This document shows, piece by piece, positions 17,174-24,855 of a stretch of 64,000 bases of DNA (its first letter is position 1; each line of letters starts with the position of its first letter). The DNA is taken from the NCBI RefSeq assembly GCF_003051055.1, contig NZ_QAON01000008.1, forward strand, positions 1 to 64,000. The letters run 5' to 3'. The translations under genes and the position numbers were made by a program. Below the pieces are notes generated by a model. It saw only the letters and a list, made by a program, of their open reading frames with translations. It had not been told where the DNA came from and ran no database searches. The DNA is from Agitococcus lubricus (lineage in GTDB: Bacteria; Pseudomonadota; Gammaproteobacteria; Pseudomonadales; Moraxellaceae).

Positions 17174-20100
17174 TCAGAAACTATGATGGTCTGAGCAAGT
17201 TATTTTTGGAAAAACCTCTAATTTACTTTTACCCGCGACGCCTTTGGTTAGTTGAATTTGTGTGGGAATACGTTCTGTCATTTCGGCAACATGAGAAATC
17301 ACACCTACTTTTCGGCCTTGGCTTTGTAAAATATCGAGTGCGTCCATTGCTATACGTAAAGTGTCTGCATCCAAACTCCCAAAACCTTCATCAATAAATA
17401 GACTTTCCACTTTGACACGTTGCGAAGATAAAGAAGCCAATCCCAATGCCAGCGCCAAGGATAATAAAAAAGATTCGCCACCCGATAAGGAGTGTACGGA
17501 ACGAATTTCATCACCCATATCTTGGTCTATCACTTGTAAGGCTAAGCTATTATTTATGCGTTCTAAACGGTAACGGCGAGCTAAGTTTTTTAAGTGGTCA
17601 TTGGTGTAAAATAATAAGACATCTAGGGTCATTTGTTGTGCGGCATTACGCAATTTTTGCCCATCGCGTGAGCCAATGACTTCATTTAATTGCGACCAAA
17701 TCTCGGTTAATTGCTGCTGTTGTTGTAGCGCAGCCCCTAAATGCTGTTGCGCTTGTTGACGCTGATTATCCTGTTTTAATTGTTCTCTATACGCGCCTAA
17801 ATTTTGTTGTTGTATGCTTAGGTTATGTTGTACTTCGTGTAATTGTTGCAGCACTGTCTGTTGTTCTGTTTGGGCAAAAGACAGTTTTAAGTGTTGTTGA
17901 TGGTCATGCTCTCGCGCCTTAGTGTGATGTATGGCTTGTACCCGTTGTTGATTTAACGCCTCTAAATCTGATTTTTTTTGTTGTAGCCAAGTAGCTGAGT
18001 AGTTAAATAATGGTATGACTTGAGCTAAATTAAATGGATAAAGCTGAGTGAAGTCGGCAAAGGCTTGCTCAAACACCTGCTGACTATGTTGTGTTTTACG
18101 TATTAATTGATTCAGTTCGTCTTGATAAACACTCAGACTATGTTGCGTTTTTTCCACCTCTCGTTGTGCTTGTTGCCAACGTAATTGTGCTTGGTCTTTC
18201 GCCATAACAGCATCATTGAGTCGTTGTTGCCATGCTTGCTCAAATTGCTGGCTATGTTGTCCATTCAATAATTGATGATACGTTTGCTCTAATTGAGACA
18301 ACATCAAATAGCTTTCGCAAAAAATGACTAAACTTTCTGTACAGTCTGCTATCACCAAACAGGTTTCTATGACCTGATGTAAATCCTCTTTTTGTTGTTG
18401 GATGACTTGTTGCTGCTCTATGTGTTGCTTAACTGTTTGCAATTGATGATGTATGTATTGCTGCTGGTTTGTTAACCATGTCAACTTTTCTTGTTCCGCG
18501 AGCGCTACCCATTCCTTATACTGAGTCAGATGATTAAATTTTTGTTGATAGTGTTGCTGTTGTTGATTCAATTGGGTTAATTGCTGTTGAATTTGTACGA
18601 GTCGTTGCTGTTGATTGCGTATATTTTCGTGCAAGCGTGTACCTTGTGTTTTTTGTTCATCGTAGTGATGTTGACACTGTTGAAGCTGCTGTTTTAATAG
18701 AATGAGTAGTTGATTTAATTGTGCCTGTGCACGCGCTTGTTGATACGGATGTTGCTGGCTACCACAAACAGGGCAGGGTTTATCCTGTTCCAACTGCGCA
18801 CGTAATTGCTGAATGTTTTGACTACAGGCTAATTGTGCCTCTTGCCATGCTTTTTGGGCTTGTTCCAATTGTGCCGCAGCGCGTGGCAGCTCTTGAGTAA
18901 TACGTGTTTCTTGCTGTTGTTCTTCAACGATATATGTTAGTAAGGCATCTTGTTCTTGCACTAATTGTTGATAGTTATCATGCATGTGTAGACAATGCTG
19001 CCAGTCTTGAATAAGGGTATCCAATAAACGTTGTTCTTGGTTCAGCGTATGTTGCTGCGCTAATAATTGAGGCAAATCAACCTGATTAAGTTGCTGATTG
19101 AGGACAGCAAGCTGTTGTTTTTCGTGTTGAATCCGTTCGCTAATCGATTGATGCGCCTGTTCTGCCAAACGGATATCGTGCTGATGTTTGGCTTGTGTCA
19201 ATAATGTCTGTATTTGTGGCCATATATCGATTTGCTGATAGTTTTGCTGCTGTTTCAAGCGTTTAGCTTGCTCATCTAAGCGTGTTTTATCTTGTGCTAA
19301 TTTACGCTTAGCCTCTGTTAATTGATAGTCTAACTGTTTGGCTTTTTCTAATACTATCTGTTGTTGTTGCCATTGTTGTTCTATCGTTTGATAGTCATGT
19401 TGCTGCTGTTGTAACTGCACTGACTGTTGTTGCTCATTGTGTTGTTCATGGACTAAGCGCTCAGATAATACAGCTAGTGCCTCTTGCCGTTGTTGAGAAT
19501 CCTGTTGCTGTTGTTGCCATTGTGTCCATAGAGGCTTCATGGGGAGGGCAGTTTGTATTTGTTGTACCAATACCCAATCTTGTTCACTGCGTTGCCATTG
19601 TTGTTCTATAGAAGCGAGTTGCTGTTGCGCGTCACTGTATTGTTTTTCTAATTCTTCTTTACGTGTATGCCATTGTACGTGTTGCTGTATAGTAGAGAGT
19701 TGTTTTTCTGATGCCTGACATGACCGTTCTAACTCGCTCAAATGTTGTTCTAATTCTTGGCGTGCTTCTTGTGATAAAGGCGGTTGCTGTTGTAACTGTT
19801 GCTGTAAGGCAAATAATTTATCTTTTTCGTGTTTTGCGCGTTCAAAGGCTTGTTGAGAAATTTGACTAAAATACTCTGTGCCTGTTAGCGCTTCCAGTAA
19901 ATCGGCACGTTCATTATCATTAGCCTTTAGGAACGCAAAAAACTCATTTTGCGCTAACAAAACCGCACGATTAAACTCATCAAAAGATAATCCTATCTTT
20001 TCTTGGATAGCAGGGAGCACCTCTGTTTTTTTATGGCTGAGTTGTTGTCCATCTTTTAGACTTTGTAGACTAATGCTTTCGCTTTGTAATGCGCCTGTTG

Positions 20101-20461
20101 GCTTGTTATGCGCTCGACGTACAGTCCATTTGGCTCGATACGATTGATTATCTATGCCGACAAAATCGACTTCAGCATATCCCTCTGTACAGCCACGCCT
20201 GAGAATATTTTTGGTATCGTGCATACCTATCTGTTGTTCATCGGTATCCATGATTTTGGCAAATTTACTGGCTTTATCTAAACGGGGAGTGCGGTTATAT
20301 AAGGCCAGACACAACGCATCAAGCAAGGTGCTTTTACCTGCCCCTGTTGCGCCTGTAATGGCAAATAAACCTGCCGAAAACAACGGCTCTTGTTGAAAAT
20401 CAACGACAAAATCACCTGCTAATGACGCTAAATTACGGCCACGAATTGCTAAAATTTTCAT
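17174..20461 (-). CDS. sbcC: SbcC, ATPase subunit of the SbcCD nuclease
   Basis: SbcC is a Rad50/SMC-type ATPase that with SbcD cuts DNA hairpins and protein-blocked ends, for example those from replicated palindromes. The 1095-aa product starts MKILAIRGRNLASLAGDF and has Walker A GATGAGKST (37-45). The zinc hook CPVC is at 563-566, in the middle of two very long coiled coils. The C-terminal lobe has signature LSGGES (from 992) and Walker B LFIDEGFGSLD. The coiled coils are exceptionally rich in Gln, with many QQ and QQQ runs. The gene is separated from sbcD by two small genes rather than overlapping it. The region before the ATG shows no clear Shine-Dalgarno site. Confidence 0.95.
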   Translation of the reverse strand: MKILAIRGRNLASLAGDFVVDFQQEPLFSAGLFAITGATGAGKSTLLDALCLALYNRTPRLDKASKFAKIMDTDEQQIGMHDTKNILRRGCTEGYAEVDFVGIDNQSYRAKWTVRRAHNKPTGALQSESISLQSLKDGQQLSHKKTEVLPAIQEKIGLSFDEFNRAVLLAQNEFFAFLKANDNERADLLEALTGTEYFSQISQQAFERAKHEKDKLFALQQQLQQQPPLSQEARQELEQHLSELERSCQASEKQLSTIQQHVQWHTRKEELEKQYSDAQQQLASIEQQWQRSEQDWVLVQQIQTALPMKPLWTQWQQQQQDSQQRQEALAVLSERLVHEQHNEQQQSVQLQQQQHDYQTIEQQWQQQQIVLEKAKQLDYQLTEAKRKLAQDKTRLDEQAKRLKQQQNYQQIDIWPQIQTLLTQAKHQHDIRLAEQAHQSISERIQHEKQQLAVLNQQLNQVDLPQLLAQQHTLNQEQRLLDTLIQDWQHCLHMHDNYQQLVQEQDALLTYIVEEQQQETRITQELPRAAAQLEQAQKAWQEAQLACSQNIQQLRAQLEQDKPCPVCGSQQHPYQQARAQAQLNQLLILLKQQLQQCQHHYDEQKTQGTRLHENIRNQQQRLVQIQQQLTQLNQQQQHYQQKFNHLTQYKEWVALAEQEKLTWLTNQQQYIHHQLQTVKQHIEQQQVIQQQKEDLHQVIETCLVIADCTESLVIFCESYLMLSQLEQTYHQLLNGQHSQQFEQAWQQRLNDAVMAKDQAQLRWQQAQREVEKTQHSLSVYQDELNQLIRKTQHSQQVFEQAFADFTQLYPFNLAQVIPLFNYSATWLQQKKSDLEALNQQRVQAIHHTKAREHDHQQHLKLSFAQTEQQTVLQQLHEVQHNLSIQQQNLGAYREQLKQDNQRQQAQQHLGAALQQQQQLTEIWSQLNEVIGSRDGQKLRNAAQQMTLDVLLFYTNDHLKNLARRYRLERINNSLALQVIDQDMGDEIRSVHSLSGGESFLLSLALALGLASLSSQRVKVESLFIDEGFGSLDADTLRIAMDALDILQSQGRKVGVISHVAEMTERIPTQIQLTKGVAGKSKLEVFPKITCSDHHSF

Positions 20462-20503
20462 AATATCATGCAGAAATGTGAGGCAAGACTCGCCTTAAGA
20501 GGC

Positions 20504-20887
20504 TTAATTATCTTGTTTTTTACCTGTTAAAAAAACCGCAGCCAATCCGCCAACGCCTGCCGTTGCAATGATGCCACCTGCTGTTTCTGCACCATTAATG
20601 GCCGCATAAACACCCCCTATGATGGCAGCCAAACCTAAACTTAAAGCACAAAATTGACCAAATACACGCTCTATAAATACGGAGCGATTGACTATTTTAA
20701 CGGTATGACGACGATGTTCTGCTTCGATTTGCGTTTGTTGAATGACCCAATCAACCAAATCAGGTCTGAAGTTGTGTAGTCGTTCCAGTTGATTGATTGG
20801 AATAAGGGGAGAGTCTGTTGCATTCTGTTGAAGGAGAATTTCTCCATCTTTATCTTTAAGATGTGCGGTAGTTTGTTTGTTCGCCAC
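20504..20887 (-). CDS. DUF2335-type small membrane protein
   Basis: The 127-aa product fits the uncharacterised DUF2335 family. It has a helical N-terminal half with a pattern ending IEAEHRRHTVK (about 52-62) and an amphipathic stretch. Two hydrophobic C-terminal segments follow (about residues 78-94 and 101-118) with small residues, then a short charged tail. The function is unknown; related genes are often found in phage-like or accessory loci. The start is GTG at 20887, which overlaps the end of the preceding 65-aa gene by 32 nt, so translation is probably coupled. It lies 42 bp upstream of sbcC. Confidence 0.7.
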   Translation of the reverse strand: MANKQTTAHLKDKDGEILLQQNATDSPLIPINQLERLHNFRPDLVDWVIQQTQIEAEHRRHTVKIVNRSVFIERVFGQFCALSLGLAAIIGGVYAAINGAETAGGIIATAGVGGLAAVFLTGKKQDN

Positions 20888-21053
20888 GGTTAATTGCCTT
20901 GTTCATATCTTGACTAACACGTTGAAAGTCAGCACGTAGCTGTATGGCATCTTGGGCAAAACCACCATCGTTCACAATATAAGCACGTTGTGATGGCATG
21001 AGTTGTAAGGCTTGACGCATGCCTTGAATCATATTTTTTAGCATATTACGCAT
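20856..21053 (-). CDS. Small unknown protein paired with the DUF2335 gene
   Basis: The 65-aa product is not recognised as a named family. It starts MRNMLKNMIQGMRQALQLMP, an amphipathic helical N-terminus, and continues with GGFAQDAIQLRADFQRVSQDMNKA, a helical segment that recalls the small proteins often encoded just before DUF2335 genes. The start at 21053 is set by the strong ribosome binding site AAAGGAG 7-13 nt upstream; a longer frame extends to 21107 but has no such site. The end overlaps the DUF2335 start by 32 nt. Confidence 0.65.
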   Translation of the reverse strand: MRNMLKNMIQGMRQALQLMPSQRAYIVNDGGFAQDAIQLRADFQRVSQDMNKAINRGEQTNYRTS

Positions 21054-21108
21054 TATGTTTGCTCCTTTATCAATGCACGCTAGGCACAGATAGGGGGATA
21101 TATGCACT

Positions 21109-21136
21109 ATTCTATACCCTTTGGCTAAGGTGTAAA
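21109..21136 (-). promoter_or_regulatory. Promoter between sbcD and the DUF2335 cassette
   Basis: On the minus strand TTTACA (21136-21131) and TAGAAT (21114-21109) are 16 bp apart, each with one mismatch. The promoter lies 7 bp after the sbcD stop and would drive the 65-aa gene, the DUF2335 gene and perhaps sbcC separately from sbcD. Confidence 0.5.
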
Positions 21137-21142
21137 GAGTCT

Positions 21143-22372
21143 CTAGCTTTCGTCGGCCATATTCGTTGTTAATAACTCATGAAAGGCCTTGAGTAATACA
21201 TTATCTGGACTTTTTTGATAACGCTGTTGATACATACGCAAAAAAACATCTTCGGGTTGTAGTTGACTGACATCCTCTAAGGATAATGGACTGGCTTCTG
21301 TTGTTGAAGCTGACGGATAGCTGGTTTCAATTTTGACTAAACGAACGGCTTTATCTTGCAATACCTGTTCAATTTTATGACGTAGTGCAGGCTCGGGTTT
21401 ATCTAACAAAACACGTACTTGTAAATAAGTTTGTTGCTCTTCGGGAACAAGAGGCCAATCTTGCTGCGCGAGTAGTGTGAGTACATCAGCCAATGGTGCA
21501 GGTTTTTCGGGTAAACGCTGCAAATTTACTGTTCGTGGAATCAATATAGGCGTAATACGCTGAAGCGAGTTGCCTTCTAAATCAATCACGACGACCTGAT
21601 GGGGATAATGCATTTCTGAAAAAGACATGGGCAAAGGCGAGCCACTGTAACGAATATGCGCAGCACCTACCGCTTGTGCGAAGTGTAAATGTCCTAAAGC
21701 GACATAAGCAATCTCTGTATCAAAGATATGACTAGATAACGTTTCAAGCCCTCCCATGACGAGTTTGCGTTCTGAATCACTCGAAACTTCGCCACCCATT
21801 AAATGGCAATGTCCCATTGCAATCAGTGCTTGATTTTCTGCGCGCTTACTTTTAGCCAATGCAGTGACTTGTTGATATAAAGCATTAATCCCCGCTAAAT
21901 AAGCGTCGTCTGCATCTTCTACGCGTGGCACATCGTTTGGTCGTAAAAAGGGGATGGCCAAACACCATGCGGCAATCTCTCCTTCTCGATGATATAAGGG
22001 CACGAGGAGCTGTTCTAAATCCATACCGCGCTGTTGACGCTGAACTTGCCCGACAACGCGCATATCAATAGCATTCAAGAAGGGGGTCGGTACTTCTAAA
22101 CGTGTCGGAGAGTCGTGATTACCTGCAATAATCACAACTTGTAAATGCGGAATACGCCCTTTAGCTAAACACAAAAATTGATAAAACTGCTGTTGTGCAC
22201 TTGAGGGAGGATTGGCGGTGTCAAAAATATCGCCCGCAATCAATAACACATCTATGTTTTGTGTCGTTAAAGTATTTAACAACCAGTCTAAAAATTGCTG
22301 ATGCTCATAATAACGACTAAAGCCAAAAAAGTTCTGTCCTAAATGCCAATCAGACGTATGTAGTAAGCGCAT
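21143..22372 (-). CDS. sbcD: SbcD, nuclease subunit of the SbcCD complex
   Basis: SbcD is the Mre11-type manganese phosphoesterase of SbcCD. The metal-binding motifs are all present: HTSDWHLGQ at the N-terminus, GDIFDTANP, AGNHDSPTR, MGHCH and ALGHLH. A capping and C-terminal SbcC-binding region follows, including a Pro/Ser-rich stretch near residue 345. The product is 409 aa from ATG 22372, the start that gives the family's MRLLHTSDWHLG N-terminus; in-frame ATGs at 22381 and 22390 are alternatives. It follows the KfrA-like gene closely. In most genomes sbcC overlaps sbcD; here 680 bp with two genes intervene. Confidence 0.95.
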   Translation of the reverse strand: MRLLHTSDWHLGQNFFGFSRYYEHQQFLDWLLNTLTTQNIDVLLIAGDIFDTANPPSSAQQQFYQFLCLAKGRIPHLQVVIIAGNHDSPTRLEVPTPFLNAIDMRVVGQVQRQQRGMDLEQLLVPLYHREGEIAAWCLAIPFLRPNDVPRVEDADDAYLAGINALYQQVTALAKSKRAENQALIAMGHCHLMGGEVSSDSERKLVMGGLETLSSHIFDTEIAYVALGHLHFAQAVGAAHIRYSGSPLPMSFSEMHYPHQVVVIDLEGNSLQRITPILIPRTVNLQRLPEKPAPLADVLTLLAQQDWPLVPEEQQTYLQVRVLLDKPEPALRHKIEQVLQDKAVRLVKIETSYPSASTTEASPLSLEDVSQLQPEDVFLRMYQQRYQKSPDNVLLKAFHELLTTNMADES

Positions 22373-22397
22373 AAACTCCATTAACCTCAACAGACGT

Positions 22398-23201
22398 TTA
22401 ATAACGTTGCAGTTTTACTTTGAGTGCCTCTCGTTTATTCAGACTCATATTAGCCGTATGTCGTTTTAATAAGGTATTTTCTTGTATTGCCGCATCTAAC
22501 TGCTGCTGCAATACTCGCATATCGGCATCTCGCAGATGGAGTTGCTGTGTTTTTTCTTCAACGTGTTGCTGATATTGCAGCGTCGTTTGGGTTAATACCT
22601 CGCGCTCTTGTTCTAAGGTATTATGTTGTTTTTGCAGTTGATGGTATTCTGCTGTTTTGAGGGTTAGCTGTTTTTCTAGCTGTACATGTTGCTGTTCAAG
22701 TGTACTGAGCTGCACTTGATAATGCTGTTGCTGTTGCTCAAATTGCTGGGTAATTTGCGTTCTTAACGCCTGTTCGGTGGCTAGCTGTGTTTGTAAGAGA
22801 TGCTCACGTTGTTGGCTTTCTTCTAAACGATGCTCAAGAACTGATAATTGATTCGTTTGTTGTTGCAATTGCGTTAAGGCGGCCAATTTTACTTGCTCAG
22901 CCTGTTCAACCTGTTGTGTAGCTTGCTGTTTAAGCTCGCTATAGGCTAAATCGCTTTGCTGTAAGGCCTCTTGCCATAATTGCCGCATTGCTGAAATAAC
23001 AGGCTCAGGTAAATCGGGGTGTATTTGCTGTACACTCATACGCTTGGCTAAATCTTGCCACCACTCTTTAAGGGCATCGTTAATCGTGCCTGCACTGCCG
23101 CGTTGGGTAATTTCACGAACATTGGCAACCGTCGGCCGTATGCCCTGTGCCATTAGTTGATTAGCAGCTTGCCAAACAGCATCTTGAATAGAAGGGGGCA
23201 T
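22398..23201 (-). CDS. KfrA-like DNA-binding coiled-coil protein
   Basis: The N-terminal 60 residues match the KfrA N-terminal DNA-binding domain: AVWQAANQLMAQGIRPTVANVREIT followed by GSAGTINDALKEWW, a helix-turn-helix-like pattern. The remaining 200 residues are a near-continuous coiled coil rich in Gln, Glu and Leu, ending in a basic tail (KREALKVKLQRY). On IncP plasmids KfrA binds its own promoter and aids stable inheritance. ATG 23201 is preferred; a TTG at 23222 would put a palindrome almost on the start. The stop is 25 bp before the sbcD start. The palindrome at 23229-23244 is a likely autoregulatory operator. Confidence 0.8.
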   Translation of the reverse strand: MPPSIQDAVWQAANQLMAQGIRPTVANVREITQRGSAGTINDALKEWWQDLAKRMSVQQIHPDLPEPVISAMRQLWQEALQQSDLAYSELKQQATQQVEQAEQVKLAALTQLQQQTNQLSVLEHRLEESQQREHLLQTQLATEQALRTQITQQFEQQQQHYQVQLSTLEQQHVQLEKQLTLKTAEYHQLQKQHNTLEQEREVLTQTTLQYQQHVEEKTQQLHLRDADMRVLQQQLDAAIQENTLLKRHTANMSLNKREALKVKLQRY

Positions 23202-23228
23202 AGGAGGGACTCTAATAAGCAATTATTT

Positions 23229-23244
23229 TGTAATGTATATTACA
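23229..23244 (-). promoter_or_regulatory. Palindromic operator candidate upstream of kfrA
   Basis: On the minus strand this reads TGTAATATACATTACA, a perfect 6-4-6 inverted repeat 28 bp upstream of the kfrA-like ATG, in the divergent region shared with the gene at 23419. Its 12-bp core TAATATACATTA recurs exactly upstream of tus (26025-26036). Confidence 0.6.
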
Positions 23245-23418
23245 TATATTTGCCTATTATGTGAGAAAATTATTGAGAGATTGCCCCCTTAATTGCGCAA
23301 TTATTAGGCATGGCAGAAATTAACCGTCAAATAAGTCAATGATTTTTGTCACTTAACTTGTCATAGTTTTTTCGTCATCATGCTGCCACGATACCATTAG
23401 CCTTCAGAGAAGAGTGAT

Positions 23419-23646
23419 ATGTCTCAACAAAACGCCTTAGAGCAGTTAGCTAACACGCTCAAAATTCAAACCGACCAATTATCGGGCTTACAGTCTTTAT
23501 CTGCCGACGATATTCGTCGTTTTAATCAACTCATTGAACAGGCACAACTCAAACAACGCGAAACACTGAATAACGCCATTGAAGAAGGATTAAGTTATGT
23601 GCCCGCTTTGTTACGCGGAGCAGTCAAAGCGATTGTGAGAGGATAA
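23419..23646 (+). CDS. Small helical protein of unknown function
   Basis: The 75-aa product is not recognised. It is predicted helical and starts MSQQNALEQLANTLKIQ. The N-terminal pattern (L-A-x-x-L, then L-x-x-L-x-x-L) parallels that of the next gene, so the two may share an N-terminal module. The C-terminus is basic (RGAVKAIVRG). The start is supported by AGAAGAG about 7 nt upstream. It is divergent from kfrA and 8 bp ahead of the 384-aa gene, so those two form a unit. Confidence 0.65.
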   Translation: MSQQNALEQLANTLKIQTDQLSGLQSLSADDIRRFNQLIEQAQLKQRETLNNAIEEGLSYVPALLRGAVKAIVRG

Positions 23647-23654
23647 GACATATC

Positions 23655-24809
23655 ATGAGTAAATTAGAAGCCAGCGCAGAATTGCAAAAAATTGCACAAT
23701 TATTGTCTGTACCAAGTACCTCATTAAGTTTTTTAGAACACTTGCCCGCATCAGAATTAGCCCAAATACGTGGTTTAACAACCGATAAACTGTTTAATGA
23801 TGGTCGCAAGTTATTTCAAAAATTGGCCTCTGCAAGCAAATTGATGCCAGCAGGTATTACGGCGAGTATTGGTGAAAAAGTCTTTGGGCCCATGTTATGT
23901 GCGCGTATTGCGAGCGAAATGCCACATCAGCGCGCAGTAGAATTAGCGCAAAAAATGAGCATTCCGTTTTTGGCTAAAGTCACCTTAGAATTAGACCCGC
24001 GCCGCGTCAAAGATATTATTCAAAATATGCCTTTAGATAAAATGCGTGCGGTTGCTAAAGAGTTACTAAGCAGCCATCAATATATTGTCATGGGTGGTTT
24101 TGTTGGCTTTATGAAGCCCGAAAACCTAAAAATCATTTTAAGTGATGTTAGCAACGAAGAAGCCTTATTACATATCGGCTTTTTTATTGAAGAAAAGCGT
24201 ATTGTCAGCGACATCATGCGCTTATTACCCAAAGACAGACTCAAAAAACTCATTGCCTGTATGCGTGTCAATAAAGAATTATGGCCTGAGTCCTTAGCAC
24301 TGATGGTACATATTGAAGATGACCTTAAGCGTGAAATGGGGGATATGGCCGCAGAAGAACACGAAGACGTCTTAAATGACTTAATAGAAACCGTTTATCA
24401 ATTACAATTATGGCAAGATGCCTTACCACTATTTGCCTGCTTATCTGCCAGCACACAATACAAAGTGATTCATACCGCCAGCATGCAACGTGCGGATTTA
24501 TTAGAAGCTGCCTTATTACATACCAACCACTATGATTTATGGCATACCTTTTTGCCGTTGATTGAGTTTATGGGACAAACACAGCGGGAAATACTAGCGG
24601 ATGTTATCTTAAAACAAGGGAATACATTTACTGAAAACATCGTACAAACAGCAATAAAACATCAATTATGGCAACCATTATTCGATGTGTTGCAAGCCAT
24701 ACCCGATGAGATAAGACCGCCTTATATAGCGCATACCAAACCCTTTTTACACCATGCTGAGCTCAGTAAACTGATTGAGGAAAGAAATCTAAGCCATTGG
24801 TTTAATTAA
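23655..24809 (+). CDS. Helical-repeat (MgtE-N-like solenoid) protein, unknown function
   Basis: The 384-aa soluble protein is built of repeated helical units such as LDPRRVKDIIQNMPLDKMRAVAKELL, resembling the superhelical repeats of the MgtE intracellular domain but with no membrane channel part. A conserved-looking segment reads YIVMGGFVGFMKPENL near residue 142. No catalytic motif is seen, which suggests a scaffold or sensor. The N-terminus (SAELQKIAQLLSVPSTSLSFLEHLP) is patterned like the preceding 75-aa gene. It converges on tus; a shared terminator lies between them. Confidence 0.6.
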   Translation: MSKLEASAELQKIAQLLSVPSTSLSFLEHLPASELAQIRGLTTDKLFNDGRKLFQKLASASKLMPAGITASIGEKVFGPMLCARIASEMPHQRAVELAQKMSIPFLAKVTLELDPRRVKDIIQNMPLDKMRAVAKELLSSHQYIVMGGFVGFMKPENLKIILSDVSNEEALLHIGFFIEEKRIVSDIMRLLPKDRLKKLIACMRVNKELWPESLALMVHIEDDLKREMGDMAAEEHEDVLNDLIETVYQLQLWQDALPLFACLSASTQYKVIHTASMQRADLLEAALLHTNHYDLWHTFLPLIEFMGQTQREILADVILKQGNTFTENIVQTAIKHQLWQPLFDVLQAIPDEIRPPYIAHTKPFLHHAELSKLIEERNLSHWFN

Positions 24810-24816
24810 AAAAGAG

Positions 24817-24846
24817 TAGGGTAGAGTAGTCGTTTACTCTGCCCTA
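24817..24846. terminator. Bidirectional terminator between the solenoid gene and tus
   Basis: A 12-bp stem with one wobble (TAGGGTAGAGTA / TACTCTGCCCTA) has a 6-nt loop. On the minus strand it is followed by CTCTTTTTTAATTAA, a good T-tract for ending tus. Confidence 0.75.
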
Positions 24847-24855
24847 GCCCATCTA

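Noticed and set aside
19381-19800. Two copies of the Ter-like core TGTTGTAACT inside sbcC, tempting as Tus sites
   Set aside because: They arise from repeated Leu-Gln-Gln codons (TTACAACAG read in reverse) in the Gln-rich coil and lack the flanking Ter bases.
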